Below are positions 1 to 13,300 of a stretch of DNA of 64,000 nucleotides, piece by piece. Position numbers and translations under genes: made by a program. The stretch covers positions 62,891 through 126,890 of the forward strand of contig WBMV01001920.1 of the NCBI GenBank assembly GCA_013396655.1. The letters are read 5' to 3'. The number at the start of each line of letters is the position of its first letter. Position 1 is the stretch's first letter. Under the pieces are notes generated by a model. The model ran no database searches. It was not told the origin of the DNA and was given only the letters and a program-made list of their open reading frames with translations. The DNA is from Campylorhamphus procurvoides (taxonomy: Eukaryota; Chordata; Aves; Passeriformes; Dendrocolaptidae).

Positions 1-2211
1 AGAGGAGGAGAAGGAACTTTGGGAAACTTTCCTGCTTCCGCAGGGGCTGCTAATGCAGGGGTGGGAACTCAAGTCAAAAATAATTTCAGGCTGTGTGAAA
101 GCAGCAGGGAAATTACCACACAGACTGCACCTTGTGTCCTTCCTTCATGCACCCCATGGAGGAGCCATGACCAGCGTGCCGGGATGGGGAGGATTGTCAG
201 GGTCTGTCCCCAGCAAGGGCTGCCAGCCTAGTGAGGTCATGTTATGTCCAGGACAGGGCTCATCCCTGCCCTCTGTTGAGGCTGGGCTGCTCCCTGTACA
301 ATCAGCTTTTGTTTCCAAGCAGGTGCTGGTAAGCAGCAAGGTGCTTTGGCAGAGCTGAGAGGTGTATGTGAAATAGAACAGGACGTCAAAGCAGTTTCAG
401 CTCTGGGGGTGGTTCCGGGAAAGTCCCTTTAGTAAAAGCAAGTCAAAAGCTTTAATAGAGGGACCAGCTCCTGGCTCTGTCTCAGAGATGACTGTGAGGG
501 CTCGGCACATTGTGAGTTGTGATTTGAGTTGTGTTGCCATGATGTAAGAGGGGACTGGTTTCCATCACAGCTGGGTTTTGAAGGCAGAGACCCATCCCTG
601 TGCCAGAAGTGCCACTGGACCCCAGCTGAATAGTGTGTCTGAGGGGCAGTGTTTTGGACCCTGGAACAGGAAGCATGGGAAGCAGTGCCTGTCCCATTGG
701 GAGCAGTCTTGGGGAGGAAGAGCTGGGCTGAAGTCACAGATTCTCCAGAAGAAGTGATTGGTTTCTTTGGGTGAATAAGATAGTACCAGGAGAGACAGCT
801 GTGTCCCTGCAGGGCTCTTCCTCAAAATAGCTTGAGGTGTTTAACACAGTCACGGCTGCCCTAGATGTAAAGGGGAGGTGTCAAAACCTTTAGGTTCTTC
901 TTGCATTCAACACTCACAGAGTAAACCTTGGACAATAACACAGAGAGGTTCAAGGGAGCAGACAGCTGCTGCAGGGTGGGGGCCCAATCCCAGTACCCTG
1001 CTGCTGCTGGGTCCTGTGCCATGCTGGGCCATGGTGCCATCTGTAAGGCCAGCCTTGCTGCTGCTAAGCTCCCACTTTCTGCACAATGAGATTTGCAGCC
1101 CTGGAAACCCCACTCTGGCAGGGTGCATGAAGGGGTCTTCTATAGTGAATCTATAGAAGTGCAGGCCACTGGGAAAGGAGTGAGAGTGGGGATGGGGGCA
1201 GTCTAGGCTGTCATCCTTTCCCTTGTCCACTTGGATCAAACTGGGGCATAGGGCTGGGCAAGGATGAGGACCTTCAAACAGCAGTGCCACCAGTGCTGGA
1301 TGTAGGCAGAGCTGGTTTTCAGCCAGGAGAGTGCTGGGCAGATCCTTCAGGATTTGATTGCCAGGATCCAGCTGGAGATTCTGTCTGGAGCGCTCCATGA
1401 GAGTGAGCACTATGAGGGCTGTCACCTGGGAATACACTGGGGGACACAGTGGGGACATAGGGATGCATGAGAAATCCAGCTCTGTAGGGACACAGGAGAA
1501 GATGGGAGATGCAGCCATCCCCTGGGGAAGCAAGATGCCAGTGACGATCGTGCAGTCATCTGTTCACTGCTGAGCACTGGATGGGTTTAGGAGCAGCTCA
1601 GGAGACATCACCCTTTGATGTGCCTGTGTCATTCTCATTGTAGTTTTTGTTTTTACTTGATACCTCTCACAGGGAGGCTGGCCAGTCATGCCTGGCTGGT
1701 GAATGGCTTCTATTAACTCCATCAACATTCTGGCTTGCTCTGTTTCAGTGGCCCCGTGCACCAGACTGTGCTGGCATGCTGACTGCTGGGGTGACATGGG
1801 GGTTTTGAACATCCCCCAAACTGAACTGCATAGCTTGCTTTTCTCTGCTGTTTTCTCTGGAGTTCATACATTGCCTGGACTGTTGAGGAGCCAAAGCACA
1901 GATACAGGCGACCTGCTACTTCCTCCGTATAGTAAGAGCTGAAGTGAACAACCTCCAGACTGCTTTGGGTACTGAAATTGGTTTTAGGACTGTCTATCAA
2001 ATTAGTCTAATAAGGAACAGACCTGCAGAACCATTGAGGCAGATGCATTCATTCTCTCCTGACTTGGTAAATTATTTGGTCCTGGAGATGGATATGGTAG
2101 CAAAGATTCCATGACTGAATTAATGGAAGAAAGATGGGCTGAAGGAAAGACAATAACCAAACCCAGAGCAGCTTGCACAGCATCAATCCCCATATGGGCC
2201 ATTCACTTAAA

Positions 2212-2272
2212 AGTTGGACTCAATGATCCTTGTGAGTCTCTTCCAACTCAGAATACTCTGTGACTCTGTGAA
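2212..2272 (+). mobile_element. CR1 LINE 3' end fragment
   Basis: The sequence GTTGGACTCAATGATCCTTG, followed by a TCTTCCAACTCAGAATACTC-like stretch and CTGTGACTCTGTG, matches the conserved 3' end of avian CR1 elements (rule: GTTGGACTagATGATC, CCTTCCAAC, ATTCTATGATTCTGTG). Only the terminal 60 or so bases are clear. Upstream sequence may be older CR1 body but is not recognisable. Confidence 0.75.
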
Positions 2273-2320
2273 ATTGAACATGGCAGAGACATAAATCCCT
2301 GGCTGTGCAGCTTCCCGGGT

Positions 2321-2370
2321 CCTGTCCTGTCTTGTCCCATCCTGTCTTCTCCTCTCCTCCCTCCTGTGTC
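2321..2370. repeat. Low-complexity CCTGTC/TCTCC tract
   Basis: Irregular repetition of CCTGTC, TTGTCC, CATCCTGTC and CTCCTC. This is a degenerate pyrimidine-rich simple repeat with no other features. Confidence 0.6.
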
Positions 2371-4809
2371 CTACAGGGTCCTTTACACTCCTCGCTGGGT
2401 TTGCTTTCTCTGCTAGTGTAAGATTCTCCCGTATTTTCACATATTCAATCTGCAGGCTATTGGTTAAAAAAATGTACATAACAAGAAAACCCTGCGTGAC
2501 CCAGGGGCTGTGTGTATCTGGTTTCTTGAGTGTTCCGTCCTGCTTACCCCACCAACTCTCACCCTTCCCCAGCGCCTTCACCCCTGAGCAGCCTCAGCAG
2601 CCCTGGCTGTGGAGCCACGCGGTGGAGCTGCAGATCTCCGGCACTGCACTGGGAAGCACCGGGACCCGCCAGCATTGGGACGGGACAGCATTCCCTACAT
2701 GGGCTGTGCCCTCCGTCCTGTTTCTGTGATCAGCTATTTCCCTGGAGCATGGTCCCCCCAAAGCTTATCCTGTGTGGGACTGGAACTCGTCTGTGGATGA
2801 GTAGCTTTGCTCGGAGGAGGAGGAGGCTGATCCTGCAGCCTGGACCAACTCCCTCCCCTCCTGTGCTGGGAGCCGTCCGCCCTCTCCCCGCCGGCATTAT
2901 GTCATGAAGCAGAGACAGGGCCAAGTTTCTTGCTGCCATTGCCCATGGCCCTCTTTCCATGCTGAGGTTTTCCCAGCCCCAGTCATCATGTCTAGCTGTC
3001 TGCAGCCTCCCCAGCCACTCAGCTGCTGAGGGGTTACTCCCTTGCCTCTGCCTGAGAAGCCAGCTCTGGTGGAGACTACATCTCTGCAGGAGTTCTTTTC
3101 TTTCTCGAGTCTCTCTGCACTTTTACAAGGGCAGATCCATCCCTTGCTCTCCTGCAAGCCTTCTGCACACCTGCTGTGCTCCCCATCCATGGCCTTTTGT
3201 GAATACACTGCTTTTTCCCTGGTCCCCTCCTTGCCTCTGCCTACACAGCCTGTCTCCTCATGCTGTGTAAGCATGTCCCTTCCATCATGCAGCCCTTTCA
3301 TCCCCTCCCCAACACTCAGAGCTGCCTGTGCATATATGGGCTTCTCAGCTATGGTCTCATTTTTGGGGTTCTTTCCAGAATACCCCTCTCCAACATGCAG
3401 TTGTGTCCATCCCCCCAAAACTGCACTCAAAGTGCTGCTTTCTGTGGCTCCTGGCACTTTTGGAATCCAGAGCAAGCCCTCACAGCTTGGCTCAGGCCCT
3501 AAGGTTGGTGAGCAGTGTCCATGCCCCCAGCTGGCATGGAAACAGTGAACCCACCCCAGGGCAGGTGGCTGAGGGAAGAATGATGCTCTCTCCCTTTGTG
3601 GGTCCTGTGCAGGTCCTGGCTGTCCCCCCTGAGATTGGGCTCTGCCGCAGCCAACTCTCAGCTCATGCCTGGCAGTCACATGCAGCCAGGGGCAGTAAAA
3701 TTTCACCCAGGGCCGTTTTGCTGGCTTTTCACTGCAGCCAGACTGATAAATTGCTGTCTCCGCGCCTGTCTCCCTGGAGAGAAGCTCTCACCACTCTGGC
3801 AGGTTGTGAGGTGCCAGCAAATGCAAAGGCCATTGTGGCTCCCACTTTTCTCCTTGGCTGCTTGTTCCCAGCCCACCCTGCAGCCACTGCAATGCCTGTG
3901 GGGTATGAGAGGTTGGCACTCAGCAGTGGCAGCTTGGTGAGTAGGGGTGAGGGCTGGGTTGCACTGGGGATTTCCGGGCAGAGCCATCGACAGGAGGTGG
4001 AGGAGAGTCTGTATTTATGAGTTAGGGCCGTAATATTTTTTAATGTGCCCCAGAGCTGTATGGGCTCAGATCCTACAAATGTTGGCTTAATGCTCAGGAG
4101 ACCATGGCTTGATTTTCTCTCTTCTCTCCTTTACCCTCAGTGTCTCTGGACATGTCAGCAGACCCACCACCCTCCTCCCTTGCCATCAACACAGAGGAGC
4201 CTGGTGCTGTTTTTCAGTTCTGTGCCATAGAAAAATAGGGATCAACAACCCAGCCCTCAGCCTTGGATCTAGGCACAAGGTAGGAAACAGTGCCATGATT
4301 TTAAGTTCTCTCCAAAGGCTAGATTTTCACAGCCTGTGATGCAGAGATGCCCGGCAGAGCTTTGTCCCTGCCTCAGCTCACATCTGAGCTTGCTGCAGAG
4401 TCTCTGCTGCGAACGCACACTTTCTCAGTCCAACAGCTACTGGGGATGGGCTGATTTTTCACCTATTTTAAAGCAAAAATCACATGCCTATTATTTTCTC
4501 TTCACGTCATTTGAACTCAGATCTAATTGCTATTCTCAGCATACAGGTTGCTGCCCTCTCCTCTTGCCATTGTCCCTTCTTTGGTGATGTGCTGAGGCCA
4601 TAAATAATTAAAGGCCAGAATCTCATCTGTCAGCCTTTTTGTGATTTGTATTCAGAGCTATTCAGGATCTGTCTCAGGCCATGGCTGAGCAACTGTTGGA
4701 GTGAAGGATGGTGTGAGAATCCTCCTGGGAGTGGAGGTGTGTATGGAAGAGACTTGCAACCAGCCTTGACCATATTCCTCTTGGAACGAAAGTCTCAGGG
4801 CACAAACTC

Positions 4810-6453
4810 AGTACATATAAAATTTTATTATGTTCTGAGGAGGAAGACTTCAGAGAACCATCCTTACATGACATTAGATATTTTACAGAATGTAAAAAAA
4901 TGTAAAAGAAATATATATATATTAAAAAATACCTTGCGGTTACATGACATAGCCAAGAATACAGTTCATAGTATATCTCCAAGTCTGACCTTCCTTAGGC
5001 CTTCTGCTCCTCTACATGCTCTACAAATGGCTTTTTGGATAACAGCAAAATGTCAGAGTGGCTCATCCACTGCTGCCTTCTTCCTTTTACTGCAAAACCA
5101 AAGGAGGAGGAGGCAGAGAGACAGGAAGGAGGCTACAGGCACACAGAGAGAGGACAGCAGGCAATTTTTGCATGTTGCTTACTGTTCTTAGGAGGGTTTT
5201 GCTGGCAAATGAAGGAGAAGGTGTTCCCGAAGAAGGAAGGTAAGCTCACCTGACCTTGTTCCTTAGCGGGGCTTATTTGTCTACATGGGTTTGGAGGGAA
5301 TCTGGTGGGATATAAATACTTGTGGTGTGTTAGGTGAGTTTTGGTCAGTCTAAAATGACTTGGACACTTGCAATAGGCCACAAGAGGCATGAAAAAATGC
5401 TGGACACCATTGGTAAGCTGTAAATCAGCTAAATCAATGACCTAAAAAGCTGTTAAAAGGGACTAGGTTCTTGCAAGAATGAGTAAACTGCCATGCAGGA
5501 CTAATCAGGCCTCTGAGAAAGAGGTGAAAGCCTGAGAAAGGGTGTTTCATCTGAAAATAAGTATTGCTTAGGTACAGCCAATGTGATGCTGTCTCACGTG
5601 CTGGAAAACTCTCCCTGGGAGGTCTGCTGTGGCTGGAAACCACAGAGCTAGTCTGGAGAAGGCTTGATGTGATAGAGGATTGGAAAAGTTTTGGTGGCTG
5701 GAGGTGAGGGTGGTACTGAGTCCAAATCTGTGCTCCCTGTCCCTGTGTCCCCTGTGGGTCACTCATCCTACATGGTGGAATACAGGTAGACCACTTGGGC
5801 TGGTGCTTTCTTGGCAGCCATGGCTGAAGTTTAGGGCTAACTGTGGATGTGTCCTCACATCCTTAAGAACAGGTGGTTATCACCTGAGATGCCACCAGGC
5901 AGGGGTGTTTGTTTGCAAATAAAAATAATAGCAACTCCCCAGGACTCTCTCACTACTCCTTGCACAGAAAGTGTGGGCAACCTGTGGGGTCCAGGCCTGC
6001 CCAAGTGGGTTTCCTGCACCGTCCATAGACTCTATAGTTGCATCTTCTGATGGGAAGATTTGCCAGAGAGTCCCAGGGGTGGGGACAATTCCTTGTGCAT
6101 GGCACAAAGCTTTGGCGTCAGGGAAATGCTGCCTCAGTTGCTGTGCCTTTTTCCTGGCTTGGAGGGAGGCTCCCTAGAGTATGGGTGAGGTTTGCAGATG
6201 AGCAGCACAAGCTGAGGACACCAGCTGAGATTCTGCCCTTCACTCCCTTCCCCCAGCTCCCTAGCAAGCATTTCCTAAGAATGCAAGTGAAGGGATGCAG
6301 GACCAAGTGAAACAAATGACCTGGAGGGCTGGCAAAGGCTTGGCATGTGTGGAGTATCGTGGCTGTTGCTTGCGAAAGACCAGAGTCTGGAGCACATTAA
6401 ACAATAACAACAACAAGAAGGAGAGCCGCGGTGGCAGCAGGCTGCTTAGTCAC
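4810..6453 (-). other. MASP1: Probable 3' untranslated region of MASP1 (MASP-3 form)
   Basis: The stretch directly follows the TGA at 6454-6456. No canonical AATAAA or ATTAAA on the minus strand occurs before 4824-4829, so the terminal exon probably runs on for about 1.6 kb. I recognise no coding sequence in it. The extent is inferred; a longer or shorter 3' end using a variant signal is possible. Confidence 0.4.
4824..4829 (-). terminator. Candidate polyadenylation signal AATAAA
   Basis: The minus strand reads CATAATAAAATTTTATATG here. This is the first canonical signal downstream of the MASP-3 stop codon. The following sense sequence (TGTACTGAGTTTGTG) is moderately GU-rich, as expected for a cleavage region. 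Usage is not shown by the sequence. Confidence 0.4.
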
Positions 6454-7349
6454 TCATCTCTCCAGCTCTGGGTCCAGAAATGTCCACCTCTCTGAGGAGC
6501 CTGTTTTCTTCTCCACCCAGTCCACATAGTTAGAGACCTTGGTGTACACACCATACACCTGCTTGCTGCCACACTCCTCCGGGCCACCCCATGAGACCAG
6601 CCCTTGGGCCACCCACCTCCGGGTTCCTGGGTCCTGGATGACAAAAGCTCCCCCACTGTCTCCCAAACAAGTGTCCTTCCCACCTTCGTAGTAGCCAGCG
6701 CAGAACATGTTCTCGGTCACGCTGTAGTTCCCTGAGCGTGACTCATAGCTGGTCTTGCACTCGGCGTGCAGCACCACCGGCAGCTTCACATACTGCAGGA
6801 TGTCAGACAGGGTCCTCATGCCTGAGCTGATGATCTCATCCACTGTGATGTTGGGGTTGGAGATGCCCCAGCCAGCCACCAGTCCCAGCGTGTTGGGGTG
6901 AGGCCCCTCCAGCTCGTGCTCGAACTGGGGCAGACAGACTGGCATGACATACTTCCCCATGGTCACCTTCTCCTTCAGCTTGACCAGGGCAATGTCATGG
7001 TTGTAGTTCTGGATGTCGAACTCCTCATGGAGGATGATCCTCTCCACTGTCCGGTTGACAGCATCCATCTTGTTCCTCACATCATGAAGGGCCAGATAGA
7101 CAGTGACGTGTTCCTTGGAGACGGGGATGACAGTCTTGTCCCGCCGCTGGGAGCGGAGCACATGGGCAGCTGTCAGCACCCAGGAGTCTGAGAGCAGGGC
7201 CCCACTGCCAAACCATTTGTCATTGGGCACCCGGGACATGTCCTCCACCACAATCAGGGCCTGCCAGGGGAAGAAGCCAGGCTCTGCGTTCCGCCCGCCG
7301 ATGATGCGCTTGATGATCCCGGGCAGAGGACGAGCCGGCCGGCCACACA
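6454..7349 (-). CDS. MASP1: MASP1 exon 12: MASP-3 linker and serine protease domain
   Basis: A single 896-bp exon encodes residues 433-730 and the TGA stop. C434 should form the disulfide to C571 that links the two chains after activation. Activation occurs between R447 and I448 (GIIKR|IIGG), the kind of basic site cut by PACE4 in the family. The catalytic triad is complete: H495 (TAAHVL), D551 (YNHDIAL) and S664 (CLGDSGGAF). D658 at the base of the S1 pocket predicts cleavage after Arg or Lys. The active serine codon is AGT and the histidine-loop cysteines are absent, both typical of the single-exon MASP-2/MASP-3/C1r/C1s protease lineage. Sequons N531, N599 and N640 are present. The segment [12 protein letters not shown] is slightly longer than in human, which explains the two extra residues overall. 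Confidence 0.97.
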
Positions 7350-10300
7350 CTGGGGACAGAACGGACAGGACAGTTACCTCCAGCTTACTTATCTAGAGAA
7401 CAAAGGAAAAGGGATATCCCTGTGCATTAAGCCACATAGCTCGTTATCTTCAAACCAAACACTCTCTTTTGTAGTTTCTGGAGTGATTTGGCCAGATCCA
7501 CACCACTTTAGAAGCAGAAAGGCAAATGAATAAACCTGCAGCCTCACTGTGACCTATATGCTCATTCAGCCCTTCCCAGACCTTTCCGCCACTTGCCTGG
7601 CTCCTGTTCAGTGTGCCAAGAAACCAGAGGAATGCCGGTGGGATGGCTGGAGCTCGACAGTCTCACCCCTTGCTCTGAGACCTGTCGTGAGGTCTGTGTT
7701 CTCAAGGCCATGGCATTTGCTCTCCCATAAGAGCTGTGGCTGAGGAAGGCTCAGCCATGTTGCCAAGCACCATGGGTTTTACTCCTGCACCTCCTCACCA
7801 CAGTTCTGGCAGCCAAACCAGAACCCCTGTGCTCAGCTCTTCAACAGACCCAGAATTAATACCTCAAGAGCCCTAATGTGCTGTCTGGTTGGTCTTCAGG
7901 AACTTTATCCAGGCACTGTGACATAGTGTGAGGAACAGAAGGGACTCAGGATGCTGAAGGTGACTCTGAGAGGGTTGGACAGGGTGGGCAAGGGACAATC
8001 CTGTCCCTGTGAAACTTAAGCCTTGGGACATAGCTGTTGGTAGTGGGGCTGATTCATGCCTGTGGTAGCACTGTGGAGGGGGACTCCCAACTGGCTGGTG
8101 GCTGCTGATGTCACCAGGAGGTTGTGGGAGTCAGTTTAGGCTTGTCCTTCTACACCTGGAACAGTCCTGAACGGCAGCAGCTCAGATGCTGGTCTCATCC
8201 CTCTGAGTCTGCAAAGAGAATCCATATCCTCCATGGAAAGTGCCAGGCCTCTGCCCTGCTGCCACCTGTACTGAGAAGGGAGGATGCAAAGCCTCACAAA
8301 AAGAGAATCTGACTTCTCAGGGTGATGGGATTGGAGCTGAGAATTAGCCTTGGAACCAGTGCAGGAGCACTGGGAGCTGCTAAGGTGGATTTGTGACTGG
8401 GGTCTGCTTTTAGGAAAAGTGTGACTCTAGTAGGGAGGGAGCATGGTGAGTGTCTCTGCATGTGCTGTGCACCCCTGCCTTTTCCAGTGCTGAAAGGAAT
8501 AGAAAACAAGCTTAGGAAAAGAATTCCTGTGTCCCAGCCCAGATGGTCTGCTGCACTGAAGCCGATGGTCAGACCAGGGAGATGGTTTTAGAGGAAGTGC
8601 ATCCAGCCAAATATTTATTCTATTAAATTACATATCAAAAATGCTGACCAGGCTGCAAATGCTACCACTAATGGCAGAGGCAGGGATGGAGTGGCCTGGA
8701 AGGGAAGTTTCTATTGACAGGGAGTTGCGTGAGACATGGGGGAAGATCTGAAGAACAGCTGGCCAGATGCTGTCTGCAGATGCTGATCTCAGGAGAGCGT
8801 CACCCTCTCTCTGGGATTTTCCATTTTCCTGAAGTCTCTCTGACTCCTGTCACTAATCAGAAGGCCTGGAAAAGGCCCATGAAAGCAGCTATGGCCCCAA
8901 AAGCTGTCCCCATATGCTCCCAGCTCAAATTAGTTCAGGCTGAAACATCAAGCAGAGATGCAGGGAGCAGCTGCCACAACAAGAGCAGCCACAGCCCTCA
9001 TCTTGGGAGTTTTGTGGGATGCAGGGAATCTCAGGGGTCCCTCCTCTGGACTTGCAATAGCTCAGCATGACTGGAGAGCAGACGCCCTCCATGGGGCTGA
9101 GCCAGTGTCTGGACCCTGGGGTGGTTGCAGCTGCAGCTGCTGCATGGCAGCCAGATCCCTGCACCTCTCTGGAGAGTCTTCCTTGCACATCTGATCCCAA
9201 CCCACACCCAAGCTGCCTCCAGGCCCCCGACTTGCCAGCCGGACCTGGCCTCACTCTTGGTTATGGACAGCAAAGGTCCCAGAGACTTTTGTTTAATCCA
9301 GAGTGAGCGCTTGTCCTGGAAACTTGCTGGCTGCAAACATTTCTGCCACTGCTCAAAGACTTGGGACTTTTCCTTCCCTGTAAAGCACTTGAGTTTTTCT
9401 GCAAGGCTTGAAGAGGTGATAATTGCTACTGGATGTCTACACACTGCCTATGGGAGCTGCCAGGTAATGCTCTGCCTTTGGCTGGAGCCGCTGCCAGGGA
9501 TGCTGGAGGCTGAACATGGCCAGTGTGCTCTGGCCTGGGGCTGCTGGTTTCCTTGTCTTCTGGAATGAGTAGCATGGGGAGTCCTGACACCCAGGAGCAC
9601 TGTGACCCCACTGCTGCCCTATACTGCCAGGGCCACAGTGCTGCCCAATGCCACCACTGCACTCTGACCATCTGGGACAGCTGAGATAGCAGAAAACCTC
9701 TGTCCCCACCACTCTCCTGGACTTGCATTGTGGCAGTTGGATATGAATAGCCAAGGCATGTGGCACTGTCACCAGCGAGCATGGTCCCTGCCTAGTGAAC
9801 TATTAGATCTGGTCAGGCATGGCAGCATCCCCTCCCTGCATGTCCCACTCCCCCACACTCCTCACTCCTCCATGCTCCACACTCCTCACTGTGGGAACCA
9901 GCTGCCCCAGTATCAGTACCTGGTCGGCAGGATGGCAGCTTGGTCCCCAGCTCCTCGCTCCTCCACACCCCAGATGCATCACACATGTAGGTGGCTGGAA
10001 GAGAGCAAAGTGTTAGCTGGTCTGTGGTTCTGGCGTGAAGGGGTGTCCTTTGCACTGAGGACAGGTTGTCCAGCTGTAAGGATGCTGAGAACCCCTTTTC
10101 AGAGCACCAAGTGACCTCCCTTTTAATGCTTTTTGTGCTCCATTCCCTGGGGGACCCTGGCAGCCCTGTCCCCATGCCGGGGACATGCCATCATCCTCGG
10201 TTTCATTGCCTTGAGCTGTCTGGAGGGCTGTGCTGTGTCCTCAGCTTCTGCTGGTGATTACCTCCACATAAATATTGCCAGTGCCAGCTTTGCTTATGCA

Positions 10301-13300
10301 TACGGGATGCTGGCACCAGATGCACAGGGCCAGTGGGAGATACAAGCAGGGAGACAGGAATGTGAGGAATTCCTTTGGCTTTGCTTGCTGAGGGAGGAGG
10401 AGGAAGATGGGCTGGGGTGTGTACACACCCTTTCTGCTGCCCAGAGCCAAGTCTGAAGGGTGCAGAGACTCGTGGCTCTTGTCAAAATACCTTGTGGTTT
10501 TTCTGTGGTGGTGAATCAGGGGTATAGGGGACAAACCCCAGTCTGATATGATCCCACTGCTATCTGTTCAACTCTGGCTACGTTGAACATTTGAGTGCTG
10601 GGATGAGGAGCCTTGCACAGCCCTTACTGAGGCTTCTGGACCTGGTGCTCTCTCCAGCAGCAGCTCCTTTTACTTTTTCAGAAATGTCATAGTCTGCAGG
10701 GAGCAGATGGCAGGGTTAGAAGGCAGAATATGGAACACCCACACTGCTCTGCCAAGGTTGTGAAACACCCAGGGTCAACTCCATCCTACCTCACTGAGGA
10801 GCAGGATATGTCCAGCCTGGCAGTCCAGGCAGTGCAGACACAGGATACGGTGTGTGTAGGCTACATCCACACCCTGCCGTTTGCAGAGCACCCTGGAGCA
10901 GCCACCCCAAGCTCCCCCCTGCCTGACTCCAAACCCACACTCACATGGCCACGTGCCCACCTGCACTGTGCCATGGAGACGTGGCCTGGCCCCACTGCTC
11001 ACCCGTGCTGTTGGGGGCCATGTGGTAGTAGGGGTGCTGGCAGTGGTACTGGATGGCTGCTCGGTAGGTGGTCAGGTTGCTTCTGGTGGAGTAGGTGACA
11101 AAGCCATGCTCCAGCTCCGGTGGTGCCTTGCAGTCAGCAACTGAAACCCAACACAGAAGGGGGATTGAACCCTTGGGGTATCCAGACAGCCAGCAGGCAG
11201 GTAGTGCTGGGCTTTGGCATGTGATGGGGGTCCTGTGGGGCAAAGCAAGGACCTGTATAGTTCTGTACCCACTTTCTCTAGGGCTCTGCAGGAGACACAG
11301 CCTGACACAGCCTCAGACAGCAGCTGAAGGCTCTCAGTCAGGGTAGCCTGGCTCTGTGAAACCCTCCCACAGCCACCCTGCACACAGAGTGTATGAGAGC
11401 GGCACAGTTCTCCTGCATGCTCTATGGCCAGCACCACTCATTCTGGTGGAGACCCCAGCCCCAGAAAGTCCTCTATTTAGTGTGAGATCTCTCTGCTTTA
11501 CTGTTGAGAGGGGAAGAAGCCTGCTCTGGCAGGTGACATCTGTTGTGAGATGGTCCTGGACTATGTCTTTTCGTCCCTTAGGAGTGGGTAGGAAGAAGTG
11601 GGCAGTAATTCACCAGTCTATGCTGTGCATCAGGGGTGTTCCTCTATGCACGGGGCTTTGCTGAAAGCACAGTCCAGTCCATCCTGCTCTGGTCTTGCTC
11701 ACCAAACAGGGCTGTTAAGCATTTACAGATCAGGCTGAACAACCCTTGGTCCTGCCTGTCCTATGACAGCAGGGGATGAGGGACATTAAGAGTATGGCTT
11801 GGTTGGTCTGCAGGCAGGCATGAGGCCAGCAGATGTGGGTGAGAACAAACACGCTCCAGGGCTTCAGCAAGGTTGGCTCATGGTCTCATGGAGGCGTAAG
11901 AATTCTCAGGATGCCTCTGCTCTTCCCCATGGCCTGTCCATGGTCCCCTTTCTCCCCTAGATCCATCAGAGTGCCCTGTCCAGCCTCTCCTCCCACCTTG
12001 TCCCCTGTATTGGGTTTGTGCCAAATATACCAGGAAGGACCCAAGACTCGGAGAGGGTTCATCCACCAAAGCCAGGAGTTACTCCTTCAGAGCTGCAGCT
12101 CCCTGCCACGTGGGCAGATCACAGCACACCCAGCAATGCTGTGCAGCCTCTCACTGCCCCACCCCGGGGGACCAGCCCCAATGGAGGGCAGGAACCAGTC
12201 TGCTCCTGCCAGGAACTGCAGTGTTCTGGAGTTGGGTTATGCTGTGTTTAGGATGAGGGGTTGAGTAGGGGATGGGCAACTTTGCAGAAAGCAGGTCCTG
12301 TGGATAATGGATGACTCCCTGTGGATGTGTCCCTGCATGTTCTCCAGGATGAGAAGGGGATGATGAGAGGAGTCCTAACTCATAGAGTGATCCAGGCTAA
12401 CAAAGAGAGAATTCAATAGAAGTAGTAGCTGGAACAAGGGATACATACTGATGCTCAGGGTTGCTTGAGAGAAAAAAGCCTGGTTTATGGCAAAATGCTG
12501 CAGCACACCATTCACAAGGGTCCCCTCCACCTTCTGCGGGAACAGCTGGTGATGGGATGAGTGTGTGGGTGCAGCCAGTCTGGGTGGAGATTCTGCATAC
12601 CTGTTTCCTTGCAGGAAGGAGGGAATGAATGTTGGAGGACCATCCTGGCTTGCAGCTCTACTCTGGGGTTATTTATGGCTGCAGGACACCATCCACTGGC
12701 CTGCAGAGCCTATCTCATCCCTGTGTGTCCCCTGGGCCTGGGCAAGCCTGATGCCTGGAGAATGGGCTCTTACAGAGAGGTGTTGCTGCACCCGTGTCCC
12801 AAGTCTGGCTGAAGGGGTGAGGGGAGGGCATTTGTTTTGTGAGCCTTTCCATCTCTGCCTTTGTAGGACCAGAAGTGGACCGAGCTCCTCGACACACACC
12901 TCCTCCTCCTCTCCCAGCCTCTGGTCCACACCCCAGCGTCCTCCTAGTGAAGCCTCCAATGCCTCAGGGAGTCCAGGGTGCATGCCTGTGGCTCCTGGGG
13001 ATATAAATGGGGCCAGGCTTTGACCTCCTTCAGCTGCAATCAGCCTAAGCCCAGCCCATCCTCACCTCTGCAGAGCCAGCAGTGGGAAGCGAAGGGGAGG
13101 CAGAGGAACATCCATCCCTCTGTGTTGGTGCCAGGGCTTGGTGCCCCCAGGAAAAGGCTGGTGAAGCCAACCCATCCTTCAGGCCTCCTTCTAGATGAGT
13201 CTGAAAGGCACCAGGACTCTTGCAGAGAGGGGAGGAAGGAGTGTTTCTTATTTGTGATGCTGGGCCAGGGAGGAAGGGCAGTGAGAGACTGAATCCAGAC

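Larger units (their letters stand above)
1..4809. other. Region downstream of MASP1, no recognisable gene
   Basis: Neither strand shows an exon I can assign. In particular the minus strand lacks the trypsin-fold landmarks (AAHC, DIAL, GDSGGP) expected of the six MASP-1 protease exons that follow the MASP-3 exon in mammals. Features seen are a CR1 tail near 2.2 kb and a TGTCC-rich stretch at about 2321-2370. Confidence 0.6.
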
